From Auanema rhodensis (lineage: Eukaryota > Nematoda > Chromadorea > Rhabditida > Rhabditidae): a DNA stretch of 64,000 nt. The stretch is taken from positions 3,410,001 to 3,474,000 of the forward strand of contig OZ059895.1 of NCBI GenBank assembly GCA_964057225.1, written 5' to 3'. Under the pieces are notes generated by a model. It searched no databases. It was not told the origin of the DNA and saw nothing but the letters and a program-made list of their open reading frames with translations. A program made the position numbers and the translations under genes. Every line of letters begins with the position of its first letter. Positions within the stretch are counted from its first letter, which is position 1. Shown here piece after piece: positions 24,139 to 38,160 of the stretch.

Positions 24139-27100
24139 ACAAAAAAATTGGAATATGATCACAAGTTCTGATGCTTTGAAGGGCATGTTTTACTAGCCTA
24201 CGTAGGAAAACATCCATTCAAGCAACAGAACTAGGAAAGATCCATGTCTGATTAGTCGGTCAGTTCATTATTTAAGGGTAACCTGTGCTGCGTATAATTT
24301 ATGGGTGTACAAAAATCAAAGTTCTTAATCAAAGTTTAAAAAACAAACTGAATAAAAGTTAGAAAATCTGAATTAAAATCTTTCCAACATAGTGTTCAAC
24401 ATATGATATATTACTATCTTTACAAGATAGATACAAAAAAATTGGAATCTGATCACATGTTCTGATGCTTTGAAGGGCATGTTTTACTAGCCTACGTAGG
24501 AAAACATCCGTTCAAGCAACAGAACTTGGGAAGATCCATGTCTGATTAGACGGTCAGTTCATTATTTAAGGGTAACCTGTGCTGCGTATATTTTATGGGT
24601 GTACAAACAACAAGGTTCTTAATCAAAGTTTAGAAAACAAACTGAGTGAAAGTTGAAAAAATCTGAATTAAAATCTTTCCAACATAGTGTTCAACATATG
24701 ATATATTACTATCTTTACAAGATAGATACAAAAAAATTGGAATGTGGTTACATGTTCTGATGCTTTGAAGGGCATGTTTTACTAGCCTACGTAGGAAAAC
24801 ATCCGTTCAAGCAACAGAACTTGGAAAGATCCATGTCTGATTAGTCGGTCAGTTCATTATTTAAGGGTAACCTGTGCTGCGTATAATTTATGGGTGTACA
24901 AAAATCAAAGTTTATTACTATCTTTACAAGATAGATACAAAAAAATTGGAATGTGATCACATGTTCTGATGCTTTGAAGGGCATGTTTTACTAGCCTACG
25001 TAGGAAAACATCCATTCAAGCAACAGAACTTGGGAAGATCCATGTCTGATTAGACGGTCAGTTCATTATTTAAGGGTAACCTGTGCTGCGTATATTTTAT
25101 GGGTGTACAAACAACAAGGTTCTTAATCAAAGTATAGAAAACAAACTGAGTGAAAGTTGAAAAAATCTGAATTAAAATCTTTCCAACATAGTGTTCAACA
25201 TATGATATATTACTATCTTTACAAGATAGATACAAAAAAATTGGAATGTGATCACATGTTCTGATGCTTTGAAGGGCATGTTTTACTAGCCTACGTAGGA
25301 AAACATCCGTTCAAGCAACAGAACTTGGGAAGATCCATGTCTGATTAGACGGTCAGTTCATTATTTAAGGGTAACCTGTGCTGCGTATAATTTATGGGTG
25401 TACAAAAATCAAAGTTTATTACTATCTTTACAAAATAGATACAAAAAAATTGGAATGTGATCACATGTTCTGATGTTTTGAAGGGCATGTTTTACTAGCC
25501 TACGTAGGAAAACATCCATTCAAGCAACAGAACTAGGAAAGATCCATGTCTGATTAGTCGGTCAGTTCATTATTTAAGGGTAAACGGTGCTGCGTATAAT
25601 TTATGGGTGTACAAAAATCAAAGTTCTTAATCAAAGTTTAAAAAACAAACTGAATAAAAGTTAGAAAATCTGAATTAAAATCTTTCCAACATAGTGTTCA
25701 ACATATGATATATTACTATCTTTACAAGATAGATACAAAAAAATTGGAATGTGATCACATGTTCTGATGCTTTGAAGGGCATGTTTTACTAGCCTACGTA
25801 GGAAAACATCCATTCAAGCAACAGAACTAGGAAAGATCCATGTCTGATTAGTCGGTCAGTTCATTATTTAAGGGTAACCTGTGCTGCGTATAATTTATGG
25901 GTGTACAAAAATCAAAGTTTATTACTATCTTTACAAGATAGATACAAAAAAATTGGAATGTGATCACATGTTCTGATGCTTTGAAGGGCATGTTTTACTA
26001 GCCTACGTAGGAAAACATCCATTCAAGCAACAGAACTAGGAAAGATCCATGTCTGATTAGTCGGTCAGTTCATTATTTAAGGGTAACCTGTGCTGCGTAT
26101 AATTTATGGGTGTACAAAAATCAAAGTTCTTAATCAAAGTTTAAAAAACAAACTGAATAAAAGTTAGAAAATCTGAATTAAAATCTTTCCAACATAGTGT
26201 TCAACATATGATATATTACTATCTTTACAAGATAGATACAAAAAAATTGCAATGTGATCACATGTTCTGATGCTTTGAAGGGCATGTTTTAGTAGCCTAC
26301 GTAGGAAAACATCCATTCAAGCAACAGAACTTGGGAAGATCCATGTCTGATTAGACGGTCAGTTCATTATTTAAGGGTAACCTGTGCTGCGTATATTTTA
26401 TGGGTGTACAAACAACAAGGTTCTTAATCAAAGTTTAGAAAACAAACTGAGTGAAAGTTTAAAAAATCTGAATTAAAATCTTTCCAACATAGTGTTCAAC
26501 ATATGATATATTACTATCTTTACAAGATAGATACAAAAAAATTGGAATCTGATCACATGTTCTGATGCTTTGAAGGGCATGTTTTACTAGCCTACGTAGG
26601 AAAACATCCGTTCAAGCAACAGAACTTGGGAAGATCCATGTCTGATTAGACGGTCAGTTCATTATTTAAGGGTAACCTGTGCTGCGTATATTTTATGGGT
26701 GTACAAACAACAAGGTTCTTAATCAAAGTTTAGAAAACAAACTGAGTGAAAGTTGAAAAAATCTGAATTAAAATCTTTCCAACATAGTGTTCAACATATG
26801 ATATATTACTATCTTTACAAGATAGATACAAAAAAATTGGAATGTGGTCACATGTTCTGATGCTTTGAAGGGCATGTTTTACTAGCCTACGTAGGAAAAC
26901 ATCCGTTCAAGCAACAGAACTTGGAAAGATCCATGTCTGATTAGTCGGTCAGTTCATTATTTAAGGGTAACCTGTGCTGCGTATAATTTATGGGTGTACA
27001 AAAATCAAAGTTTATTACTATCTTTACAAAATAGATACAAAAAAATTGGAATGTGATCACATGTTCTGATGTTTTGAAGGGCATGTTTTACTAGCCTACG

Positions 27101-27539
27101 TAGGAAAACATCCATTCAAGCAACAGAACTAGGAAAGATCCATGTCTGATTAGTCGGTCAGTTCATTATTTAAGGGTAACCTGTGCTGCGTATAATTTAT
27201 GGGTGTACAAAAATCAAAGTTCTTAATCAAAGTTTAAAAAACAAACTGAATAAAAGTTAGAAAATCTGAATTAAAATCTTTCCAACATAGTGTTCAACAT
27301 ATGATATATTACTATCTTTACCAGATAGATACAAAAAAATTGGAATGTGATCACATGTTCTGATGCTTTGAAGGGCATGTTTTACTAGCCTACGTAGGAA
27401 AACATCCATTCAAGCAACAGAACTAGGAAAGATCCATGTCTGATTAGTCGGTCAGTTCATTATTTAAGAGTAACCTGTGCTGCGTATAATTTATGGGTGT
27501 ACAAAAATCAAAGTTTATTACTATCTTTACAAGATAGAT
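24139..27539. repeat. Region IV HOR, copy 1 (3401 bp, 13 monomers)
   Basis: Order: Lb 24139, La 24433, Sh 24728, La 24937, Sh 25232, Lb 25441, Sh 25735, Lb 25944, La 26238, La 26533, Sh 26828, Lb 27037, Sh 27331. The unit starts with an Lb marked GGAATATGATCAC. Other markers are CTGATC in La 24433, GTGGTTAC in Sh 24728, AGTATAG in La 24937, and TTGCAAT with TTTTAGTAG in La 26238. The AGTATAG change removes a minus-strand stop codon and opens the 61-codon frame at 25050-25235. Confidence 0.88.
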
Positions 27540-27833
27540 ACAAAAAAATTGGAATATGATCACATGTTCTGATGCTTTGAAGGGCATGTTTTACTAGCCT
27601 ACGTAGGAAAACATCCATTCAAGCAACAGAACTAGGAAAGATCCATGTCTGATTAGTCGGTCAGTTCATTATTTAAGGGTAACCTGTGCTGCGTATAATT
27701 TATGGGTGTACAAAAATCAAAGTTCTTAATCAAAGTTTAAAAAACAAACTGAATAAAAGTTAGAAAATCTGAATTAAAATCTTTCCAACATAGTGTTCAA
27801 CATATGATATATTACTATCTTTACAAGATAGAT

Positions 27834-28631
27834 ACAAAAAAATTGGAATGTGGTCACATGTTCTGATGCTTTGAAGGGCATTTTTTACTAGCCTACGTAG
27901 GAAAACATCCATTCAAGCAACAGAACTTGGAAAGATCCATGTCTGATTAGTCGGTCAGTTCATTATTTAAGGGTAACCTGTGCTGCGTATAATTTATGGG
28001 TGTACAAAAATCAAAGTTCTTAATCAAAGTTTAAAAAACAAACTGAATAAAAGTTCGTAAATCTGAATTAAAATCTTTCCAACATAGTGTTCAACATATG
28101 ATATATTACTATCTTTACAAGATAGATACAAAAAAATTGGAATGTGATCACATGTTCTGATGCTTTGAAGGGCATGTTTTACTAGCCTACGTAGGAAAAC
28201 ATCCATTCAAGCAACAGAACTAGGAAAGATCCATGTCTGATTAGTCGGTCAGTTCATTATTTAAGGGTAACCTGTGCTGCGTATAATTTATGGGTGTATA
28301 AAAATCAAAGATTATTACTATCTTTACAAGATAGATTTCAAAAAAATTGGAATGTGATCACATGTTCTGATGCTTTGAAGGGCATGTTTTACTAGCCTAC
28401 GTAGGAAAACATCCATTCAAGCAACAGAACTAGGAAAGATCCATGTCTGATTAGTCGGTCAGTTCATTATTTAAGGGTAACCTGTGCTGCGTATAATTTA
28501 TGGGTGTACAAAAATCAAAGTTCTTAATCAAAGTTTAAAAAACAAACTGAATAAAAGTTAGAAAATCTGAATTAAAATCTTTCCAACATAGTGTTCAACA
28601 TATGATATATTACTATCTTTATAAGATAGAT
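27834..28631. repeat. Lc-Sh-Lb cassette out of place in region IV
   Basis: Three monomers, Lc 27834, Sh 28128 and Lb 28337, total 798 bp. They carry features otherwise confined to the array right of 40 kb: the TTCGTAAAT change of Lc and the GATTTC junction before the next monomer (about 28335). The same Lc-Sh-Lb order with the same GATTTC junction occurs at 55550-56347. The cassette also has private changes: GCATTTTTTAC near 27880 and GTGTATAAAAATC with AAAGATTATT near 28297-28316. It replaces the La-Sh pair found in the sister copies. Confidence 0.82.
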
Positions 28632-28840
28632 ACAAAAAAATTGGAATGTGATCACATGTTCTGATGCTTTGAAGGGCATGTTTTACTAGCCTACGTAGGA
28701 AAACATCCATTCAAGCAACAGAACTTGGGAAGATCCATGTCTGATTAGACAGTCAGTTCATTATTTAAGGGTAACCTGTGCTGCGTATAATTTATGGGTG
28801 TACAAAAATCAAAGTTTATTACTATCTTTACAAAATAGAT

Positions 28841-29135
28841 ACAAAAAAATTGGAATGTGATCACATGTTCTGATGTTTTGAAGGGCATGTTTTACTAGCC
28901 TACGTAGGAAAACATCCATTCAAGCAACAGAACTAGGAAAGATCCATGTCTGATTAGTCGGTCAGTTCATTATTTAAGGGTAACCTGTGCTGCGTATATT
29001 TTATGGGTGTACAAACAACAAGGTTCTTAATCAAAGTATAGAAAACAAACTGAGTGAAAGTTGAAAAAATCTGAATTAAAATCTTTCCAACATAGTGTTC
29101 AACATATGATATATTACTATCTTTACAAGATAGAT
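28841..29135. repeat. Hybrid monomer (Lb-like start, La end)
   Basis: The first part carries GTTTTGAAG, ACTAGGAAAG and AGTCGG, as in Lb. From TATATTTTATGG and AACAACAAGG on, it is La. Its sister at 24937 is La throughout. This is best explained by crossover or gene conversion inside the monomer. Confidence 0.75.
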
Positions 29136-31443
29136 ACAAAAAAATTGGAATGTGATCACATGTTCTGATGCTTTGAAGGGCATGTTTTACTAGCCTACGT
29201 AGGAAAACATCCGTTCAAGCAACAGAACTTGGGAAGATCCATGTCTGATTAGACGGTCAGTTCATTATTTAAGGGTAACCTGTGCTGCGTATAATTTATG
29301 GGTGTACAAAAATCAAAGTTTATTACTATCTTTACAAAATAGATACAAAAAAATTGGAATGTGATCACATGTTCTGATGTTTTGAAGGGCATGTTTTACT
29401 AGCCTACGTAGGAAAACATCCATTCAAGCAACAGAACTAGGAAAGATCCATGTCTGATTAGTCGGTCAGTTCATTATTTAAGGGTAACCGGTGCTGCGTA
29501 TAATTTATGGGTGTACAAAAATCAAAGTTCTTAATCAAAGTTTAAAAAACAAACTGAATAAAAGTTAGAAAATCTGAATTAAAATCTTTCCAACATAGTG
29601 TTCAACATATGATATATTACTATCTTTACAAGATAGATACAAAAAAATTGGAATGTGATCACATGTTCTGATGCTTTGAAGGGCATGTTTTACTAGCCTA
29701 CGTAGGAAAACATCCATTCAAGCAACAGAACTAGGAAAGATCCATGTCTGATTAGTCGGTCAGTTCATTATTTAAGGGTAACCTGTGCTGCGTATAATTT
29801 ATGGGTGTACAAAAATCAAAGTTTATTACTATCTTTACAAGATAGATACAAAAAAATTGGAATGTGATCACATGTTCTGATGCTTTGAAGGGCATGTTTT
29901 ACTAGCCTACGTAGGAAAACATCCATTCAAGCAACAGAACTAGGAAAGATCCATGTCTGATTAGTCGGTCAGTTCATTATTTAAGGGTAACCTGTGCTGC
30001 GTATAATTTATGGGTGTACAAAAATCAAAGTTCTTAATCAAAGTTTAAAAAACAAACTGAATAAAAGTTAGAAAATCTGAATTAAAATCTTTCCAACATA
30101 GTGTTCAACATATGATATATTACTATCTTTACAAGATAGATACAAAAAAATTGCAATGTGATCACATGTTCTGATGCTTTGAAGGGCATGTTTTAGTAGC
30201 CTACGTAGGAAAACATCCATTCAAGCAACAGAACTTGGGAAGATCCATGTCTGATTAGACGGTCAGTTCATTATTTAAGGGTAACCTGTGCTGCGTATAT
30301 TTTATGGGTGTACAAACAACAAGGTTCTTAATCAAAGTTTAGAAAACAAACTGAGTGAAAGTTTAAAAAATCTGAATTAAAATCTTTCCAACATAGTGTT
30401 CAACATATGATATATTACTATCTTTACAAGATAGATACAAAAAAATTGGAATCTGATCACATGTTCTGATGCTTTGAAGGGCATGTTTTACTAGCCTACG
30501 TAGGAAAACATCCGTTCAAGCAACAGAACTTGGGAAGATCCATGTCTGATTAGACGGTCAGTTCATTATTTAAGGGTAACCTGTGCTGCGTATATTTTAT
30601 GGGTGTACAAACAACAAGGTTCTTAATCAAAGTTTAGAAAACAAACTGAGTGAAAGTTGAAAAAATCTGAATTAAAATCTTTCCAACATAGTGTTCAACA
30701 TATGATATATTACTATCTTTACAAGATAGATACAAAAAAATTGGAATGTGGTCACATGTTCTGATGCTTTGAAGGGCATGTTTTACTAGCCTACGTAGGA
30801 AAACATCCGTTCAAGCAACAGAACTTGGAAAGATCCATGTCTGATTAGTCGGTCAGTTCATTATTTAAGGGTAACCTGTGCTGCGTATAATTTATGGGTG
30901 TACAAAAATCAAAGTTTATTACTATCTTTACAAAATAGATACAAAAAAATTGGAATGTGATCACATGTTCTGATGTTTTGAAGGGCATGTTTTACTAGCC
31001 TACGTAGGAAAACATCCATTCAAGCAACAGAACTAGGAAAGATCCATGTCTGATTAGTCGGTCAGTTCATTATTTAAGGGTAACCTGTGCTGCGTATAAT
31101 TTATGGGTGTACAAAAATCAAAGTTCTTAATCAAAGTTTAAAAAACAAACTGAATAAAAGTTAGAAAATCTGAATTAAAATCTTTCCAACATAGTGTTCA
31201 ACATATGATATATTACTATCTTTACAAGATAGATACAAAAAAATTGGAATGTGATCACATGTTCTGATGCTTTGAAGGGCATGTTTTACTAGCCTACGTA
31301 GGAAAACATCCATTCAAGCAACAGAACTAGGAAAGATCCATGTCTGATTAGTCGGTCAGTTCATTATTTAAGAGTAACCTGTGCTGCGTATAATTTATGG
31401 GTGTACAAAAATCAAAGTTTATTACTATCTTTACAAGATAGAT

Positions 31444-34341
31444 ACAAAAAAATTGGAATATGATCACATGTTCTGATGCTTTGAAGGGCATGTTTTACTA
31501 GCCTACGTAGGAAAACATCCATTCAAGCAACAGAACTAGGAAAGATCCATGTCTGATTAGTCGGTCAGTTCATTATTTAAGGGTAACCTGTGCTGCGTAT
31601 AATTTATGGGTGTACAAAAATCAAAGTTCTTAATCAAAGTTTAAAAAACAAACTGAATAAAAGTTAGAAAATCTGAATTAAAATCTTTCCAACATAGTGT
31701 TCAACATATGATATATTACTATCTTTACAAGATAGATACAAAAAAATTGGAATCTGATCACATGTTCTGATGCTTTGAAGGGCATGTTTTACTAGCCTAC
31801 GTAGGAAAACATCCGTTCAAGCAACAGAACTTGGGAAGATCCATGTCTGATTAGACGGTCAGTTCATTATTTAAGGGTAACCTGTGCTGCGTATATTTTA
31901 TGGGTGTACAAACAACAAGGTTCTTAATCAAAGTTTAGAAAACAAACTGAGTGAAAGTTGAAAAAATCTGAATTAAAATCTTTCCAACATAGTGTTCAAC
32001 ATATGATATATTACTATCTTTACAAGATAGATACAAAAAAATTGGAATGTGGTTACATGTTCTGATGCTTTGAAGGGCATGTTTTACTAGCCTACGTAGG
32101 AAAACATCCGTTCAAGCAACAGAACTTGGAAAGATCCATGTCTGATTAGTCGGTCAGTTCATTATTTAAGGGTAACCTGTGCTGCGTATAATTTATGGGT
32201 GTACAAAAATCAAAGTTTATTACTATCTTTACAAGATAGATACAAAAAAATTGGAATGTGATCACATGTTCTGATGCTTTGAAGGGCATGTTTTACTAGC
32301 CTACGTAGGAAAACATCCATTCAAGCAACAGAACTTGGGAAGATCCATGTCTGATTAGACGGTCAGTTCATTATTTAAGGGTAACCTGTGCTGCGTATAT
32401 TTTATGGGTGTACAAACAACAAGGTTCTTAATCAAAGTTTAGAAAACAAACTGAGTGAAAGTTGAAAAAATCTGAATTAAAATCTTTCCAACATAGTGTT
32501 CAACATATGATATATTACTATCTTTACAAGATAGATACAAAAAAATTGGAATGTGATCACATGTTCTGATGCTTTGAAGGGCATGTTTTACTAGCCTACG
32601 TAGGAAAACATCCGTTCAAGCAACAGAACTTGGGAAGATCCATGTCTGATTAGACGGTCAGTTCATTATTTAAGGGTAACCTGTGCTGCGTATAATTTAT
32701 GGGTGTACAAAAATCAAAGTTTATTACTATCTTTACAAAATAGATACAAAAAAATTGGAATGTGATCACATGTTCTGATGTTTTGAAGGGCATGTTTTAC
32801 TAGCCTACGTAGGAAAACATCCATTCAAGCAACAGAACTAGGAAAGATCCATGTCTGATTAGTCGGTCAGTTCATTATTTAAGGGTAACCGGTGCTGCGT
32901 ATAATTTATGGGTGTACAAAAATCAAAGTTCTTAATCAAAGTTTAAAAAACAAACTGAATAAAAGTTAGAAAATCTGAATTAAAATCTTTCCAACATAGT
33001 GTTCAACATATGATATATTACTATCTTTACAAGATAGATACAAAAAAATTGGAATGTGATCACATGTTCTGATGCTTTGAAGGGCATGTTTTACTAGCCT
33101 ACGTAGGAAAACATCCATTCAAGCAACAGAACTAGGAAAGATCCATGTCTGATTAGTCGGTCAGTTCATTATTTAAGGGTAACCTGTGCTGCGTATAATT
33201 TATGGGTGTACAAAAATCAAAGTTTATTACTATCTTTACAAGATAGATACAAAAAAATTGGAATGTGATCACATGTTCTGATGCTTTGAAGGGCATGTTT
33301 TACTAGCCTACGTAGGAAAACATCCATTCAAGCAACAGAACTAGGAAAGATCCATGTCTGATTAGTCGGTCAGTTCATTATTTAAGGGTAACCTGTGCTG
33401 CGTATAATTTATGGGTGTACAAAAATCAAAGTTCTTAATCAAAGTTTAAAAAACAAACTGAATAAAAGTTAGAAAATCTGAATTAAAATCTTTCCAACAT
33501 AGTGTTCAACATATGATATATTACTATCTTTACAAGATAGATACAAAAAAATTGCAATGTGATCACATGTTCTGATGCTTTGAAGGGCATGTTTTAGTAG
33601 CCTACGTAGGAAAACATCCATTCAAGCAACAGAACTTGGGAAGATCCATGTCTGATTAGACGGTCAGTTCATTATTTAAGGGTAACCTGTGCTGCGTATA
33701 TTTTATGGGTGTACAAACAACAAGGTTCTTAATCAAAGTTTAGAAAACAAACTGAGTGAAAGTTTAAAAAATCTGAATTAAAATCTTTCCAACATAGTGT
33801 TCAACATATGATATATTACTATCTTTACAAGATAGATACAAAAAAATTGGAATCTGATCACATGTTCTGATGCTTTGAAGGGCATGTTTTACTAGCCTAC
33901 GTAGGAAAACATCCGTTCAAGCAACAGAACTTGGGAAGATCCATGTCTGATTAGACGGTCAGTTCATTATTTAAGGGTAACCTGTGCTGCGTATATTTTA
34001 TGGGTGTACAAACAACAAGGTTCTTAATCAAAGTTTAGAAAACAAACTGAGTGAAAGTTGAAAAAATCTGAATTAAAATCTTTCCAACATAGTGTTCAAC
34101 ATATGATATATTACTATCTTTACAAGATAGATACAAAAAAATTGGAATGTGGTCACATGTTCTGATGCTTTGAAGGGCATGTTTTACTAGCCTACGTAGG
34201 AAAACATCCGTTCAAGCAACAGAACTTGGAAAGATCCATGTCTGATTAGTCGGTCAGTTCATTATTTAAGGGTAACCTGTGCTGCGTATAATTTATGGGT
34301 GTACAAAAATCAAAGTTTATTACTATCTTTACAAGATAGAT
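31444..34341. repeat. Region IV HOR, copy 3 (about 2898 bp retained)
   Basis: Order: Lb 31444, La 31738, Sh 32033, La 32242, Sh 32537, Lb 32746, Sh 33040, Lb 33249, La 33543, La 33838, Sh 34133. It repeats copy 1 at a 7305-bp offset, including GTGGTTAC at about 32049 (24744 in copy 1). The last three monomers also begin the region V unit. At 34342 the following Lb has GTCTGCTTAG and no longer matches. Confidence 0.87.
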
Positions 34342-35851
34342 ACAAAAAAATTGGAATGTGATCACATGTTCTGATGCTTTGAAGGGCATGTTTTACTAGC
34401 CTACGTAGGAAAACATCCATTCAAGCAACAGAACTAGGAAAGATCCATGTCTGCTTAGTCGGTCAGTTCATTATTTAAGGGTAACCTGTGCTGCGTATAA
34501 TTTATGGGTGTACAAAAATCAAAGTTCTTAATCAAAGTTTAAAAAACAAACTGAATAAAAGTTAGAAAATCTGAATTAAAATCTTTCCAACATAGTGTTC
34601 AACATATGATATATTACTATCTTTACAAGATAGATACAAAAAAATTGGAATGTGATCACATGTTCTGATGCTTTGAAGGGCATGTTTTACTAGCCTACGT
34701 AGGAAAACATCCATTCAAGCAACAGAACTAGGAAAGATCCATGTCTGATTAGTCGGTCAGTTCATTATTTAAGGGTAACCTGTGCTGCGTATAATTTATG
34801 GGTGTACAAAAATCAAAGTTTATTACTATCTTTACAAGATAGATACAAAAAAATTGGAATGTGATCACATGTTCTGATGCTTTGAAGGGCATGTTTTACT
34901 AGCCTACGTAGGAAAACATCCGTTCAAGCAACAGAACTTGGGAAGATCCATGTCTGATTAGACGGTCAGTTCATTATTTAAGGGTAACCTGTGCTGCGTA
35001 TATTTTATGGGTGTACAAACAACAAGGTTCTTAATCAAAGTTTAGAAAACAAACTGAGTGAAAGTTGAAAAAATCTGAATTAAAATCTTTCCAACATAGT
35101 GTTCAACATATGATATATTACTATCTTTACAAGATAGATACAAAAAAATTGGAATCTGATCACATGTTCTGATGCTTTGAAGGGCATGTTTTACTAGCCT
35201 ACGTAGGAAAACATCCGTTCAAGCAACAGAACTTGGGAAGATCCATGTCTGATTAGACGGTCAGTTCATTATTTAAGGGTAACCTGTGCTGCGTATATTT
35301 TATGGGTGTACAAAAATCAAAGTTTATTACTATCTTTACAAAATAGATACAAAAAAATTGGAATGTGATCACATGTTCTGATGTTTTGAAGGTCATGTTT
35401 TACTAGCCTACGTAGGAAAACATCCGTTCAAGCAACAGAACTTGGAAAGATCCATGTCTGATTAGTCGGTCAGTTCATTATTTAAGGGTAACCTGTGCTG
35501 CGTATAATTTATGGGTGTACAAAAATCAAAGTTTATTACTATCTTTACAAGATAGATACAAAAAAATTGGAATGTGATCACATGTTCTGATGCTTTGAAG
35601 GGCATGTTTTACTAGCCTACGTAGGAAAACATCCGTTCAAGCAACAGAACTTGGGAAGATCCATGTCTGATTAGTCGGTCAGTTCATTATTCAAGGGTAA
35701 CCTGTGCTGCGTATAATTTATGGGTGTACAAAAATCAAAGTTCTTAATCAAAGTTTAAAAAACAAACTGAATAAAAGTTAGAAAATCTGAATTAAAATCT
35801 TTCCAACATAGTGTTCAACATATGATATATTACTATCTTTACAAGATAGAT
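33543..35851. repeat. Region V HOR, copy 1 (2309 bp, 9 monomers)
   Basis: Order: La 33543 (TTGCAAT), La 33838 (CTGATC), Sh 34133 (GGTCAC), Lb 34342 (CTGCTTAG), Sh 34636, La 34845, Sh 35140, Sh 35349 (AAGGTCATG), Lb 35558 (TTCAAGGGTAAC). Lengths sum to 2309. The Sh at 35140 starts like La (CTGATC, TATATTTTATGG) and ends like Sh, so it is a hybrid. Confidence 0.9.
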
Positions 35852-38160
35852 ACAAAAAAATTGCAATGTGATCACATGTTCTGATGCTTTGAAGGGCATG
35901 TTTTAGTAGCCTACGTAGGAAAACATCCATTCAAGCAACAGAACTTGGGAAGATCCATGTCTGATTAGACGGTCAGTTCATTATTTAAGGGTAACCTGTG
36001 CTGCGTATATTTTATGGGTGTACAAACAACAAGGTTCTTAATCAAAGTTTAGAAAACAAACTGAGTGAAAGTTTAAAAAATCTGAATTAAAATCTTTCCA
36101 ACATAGTGTTCAACATATGATATATTACTATCTTTACAAGATAGATACAAAAAAATTGGAATCTGATCACATGTTCTGATGCTTTGAAGGGCATGTTTTA
36201 CTAGCCTACGTAGGAAAACATCCGTTCAAGCAACAGAACTTGGGAAGATCCATGTCTGATTAGACGGTCAGTTCATTATTTAAGGGTAACCTGTGCTGCG
36301 TATATTTTATGGGTGTACAAACAACAAGGTTCTTAATCAAAGTTTAGAAAACAAACTGAGTGAAAGTTGAAAAAATCTGAATTAAAATCTTTCCAACATA
36401 GTGTTCAACATATGATATATTACTATCTTTACAAGATAGATACAAAAAAATTGGAATGTGGTCACATGTTCTGATGCTTTGAAGGGCATGTTTTACTAGC
36501 CTACGTAGGAAAACATCCGTTCAAGCAACAGAACTTGGAAAGATCCATGTCTGATTAGTCGGTCAGTTCATTATTTAAGGGTAACCTGTGCTGCGTATAA
36601 TTTATGGGTGTACAAAAATCAAAGTTTATTACTATCTTTACAAGATAGATACAAAAAAATTGGAATGTGATCACATGTTCTGATGCTTTGAAGGGCATGT
36701 TTTACTAGCCTACGTAGGAAAACATCCATTCAAGCAACAGAACTAGGAAAGATCCATGTCTGCTTAGTCGGTCAGTTCATTATTTAAGGGTAACCTGTGC
36801 TGCGTATAATTTATGGGTGTACAAAAATCAAAGTTCTTAATCAAAGTTTAAAAAACAAACTGAATAAAAGTTAGAAAATCTGAATTAAAATCTTTCCAAC
36901 ATAGTGTTCAACATATGATATATTACTATCTTTACAAGATAGATACAAAAAAATTGGAATGTGATCACATGTTCTGATGCTTTGAAGGGCATGTTTTACT
37001 AGCCTACGTAGGAAAACATCCATTCAAGCAACAGAACTAGGAAAGATCCATGTCTGATTAGTCGGTCAGTTCATTATTTAAGGGTAACCTGTGCTGCGTA
37101 TAATTTATGGGTGTACAAAAATCAAAGTTTATTACTATCTTTACAAGATAGATACAAAAAAATTGGAATGTGATCACATGTTCTGATGCTTTGAAGGGCA
37201 TGTTTTACTAGCCTACGTAGGAAAACATCCGTTCAAGCAACAGAACTTGGGAAGATCCATGTCTGATTAGACGGTCAGTTCATTATTTAAGGGTAACCTG
37301 TGCTGCGTATATTTTATGGGTGTACAAACAACAAGGTTCTTAATCAAAGTTTAGAAAACAAACTGAGTGAAAGTTGAAAAAATCTGAATTAAAATCTTTC
37401 CAACATAGTGTTCAACATATGATATATTACTATCTTTACAAGATAGATACAAAAAAATTGGAATCTGATCACATGTTCTGATGCTTTGAAGGGCATGTTT
37501 TACTAGCCTACGTAGGAAAACATCCGTTCAAGCAACAGAACTTGGGAAGATCCATGTCTGATTAGACGGTCAGTTCATTATTTAAGGGTAACCTGTGCTG
37601 CGTATATTTTATGGGTGTACAAAAATCAAAGTTTATTACTATCTTTACAAAATAGATACAAAAAAATTGGAATGTGATCACATGTTCTGATGTTTTGAAG
37701 GTCATGTTTTACTAGCCTACGTAGGAAAACATCCGTTCAAGCAACAGAACTTGGAAAGATCCATGTCTGATTAGTCGGTCAGTTCATTATTTAAGGGTAA
37801 CCTGTGCTGCGTATAATTTATGGGTGTACAAAAATCAAAGTTTATTACTATCTTTACAAGATAGATACAAAAAAATTGGAATGTGATCACATGTTCTGAT
37901 GCTTTGAAGGGCATGTTTTACTAGCCTACGTAGGAAAACATCCGTTCAAGCAACAGAACTTGGGAAGATCCATGTCTGATTAGTCGGTCAGTTCATTATT
38001 CAAGGGTAACCTGTGCTGCGTATAATTTATGGGTGTACAAAAATCAAAGTTCTTAATCAAAGTTTAAAAAACAAACTGAATAAAAGTTAGAAAATCTGAA
38101 TTAAAATCTTTCCAACATAGTGTTCAACATATGATATATTACTATCTTTACAAGATAGAT
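35852..38160. repeat. Region V HOR, copy 2 (2309 bp)
   Basis: Every monomer lies exactly 2309 bp after its partner: La 35852, La 36147, Sh 36442, Lb 36651, Sh 36945, La 37154, Sh 37449, Sh 37658, Lb 37867. The markers CTGCTTAG (about 36760), AAGGTCATG (about 37699) and TTCAAGGGTAAC (about 38000) all recur. I noticed no differences from copy 1 by eye, which suggests a very recent duplication. Confidence 0.9.

Larger units (their letters stand above)
27540..31443. repeat. Region IV HOR, copy 2 (3904 bp, 15 monomers)
   Basis: Order: Lb 27540, Lc 27834, Sh 28128, Lb 28337, Sh 28632, La-hybrid 28841, Sh 29136, Lb 29345, Sh 29639, Lb 29848, La 30142, La 30437, Sh 30732, Lb 30941, Sh 31235. From La 28841 onward it parallels copies 1 and 3. 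Where those have La-Sh after the first Lb, this copy has Lc-Sh-Lb-Sh, which accounts for the 503-bp excess. The 61-codon frame at 28954-29139 has the same cause as the one in copy 1 (AGTATAG). Confidence 0.88.

Noticed and set aside
25050-25235. 61-codon minus-strand reading frames here and at 28954-29139
   Set aside because: Both arise in La monomers where AGTTTAG became AGTATAG, which turns a TAA stop into TAT. The frame crosses repeat features, resembles no family I know, and is absent from other La copies.
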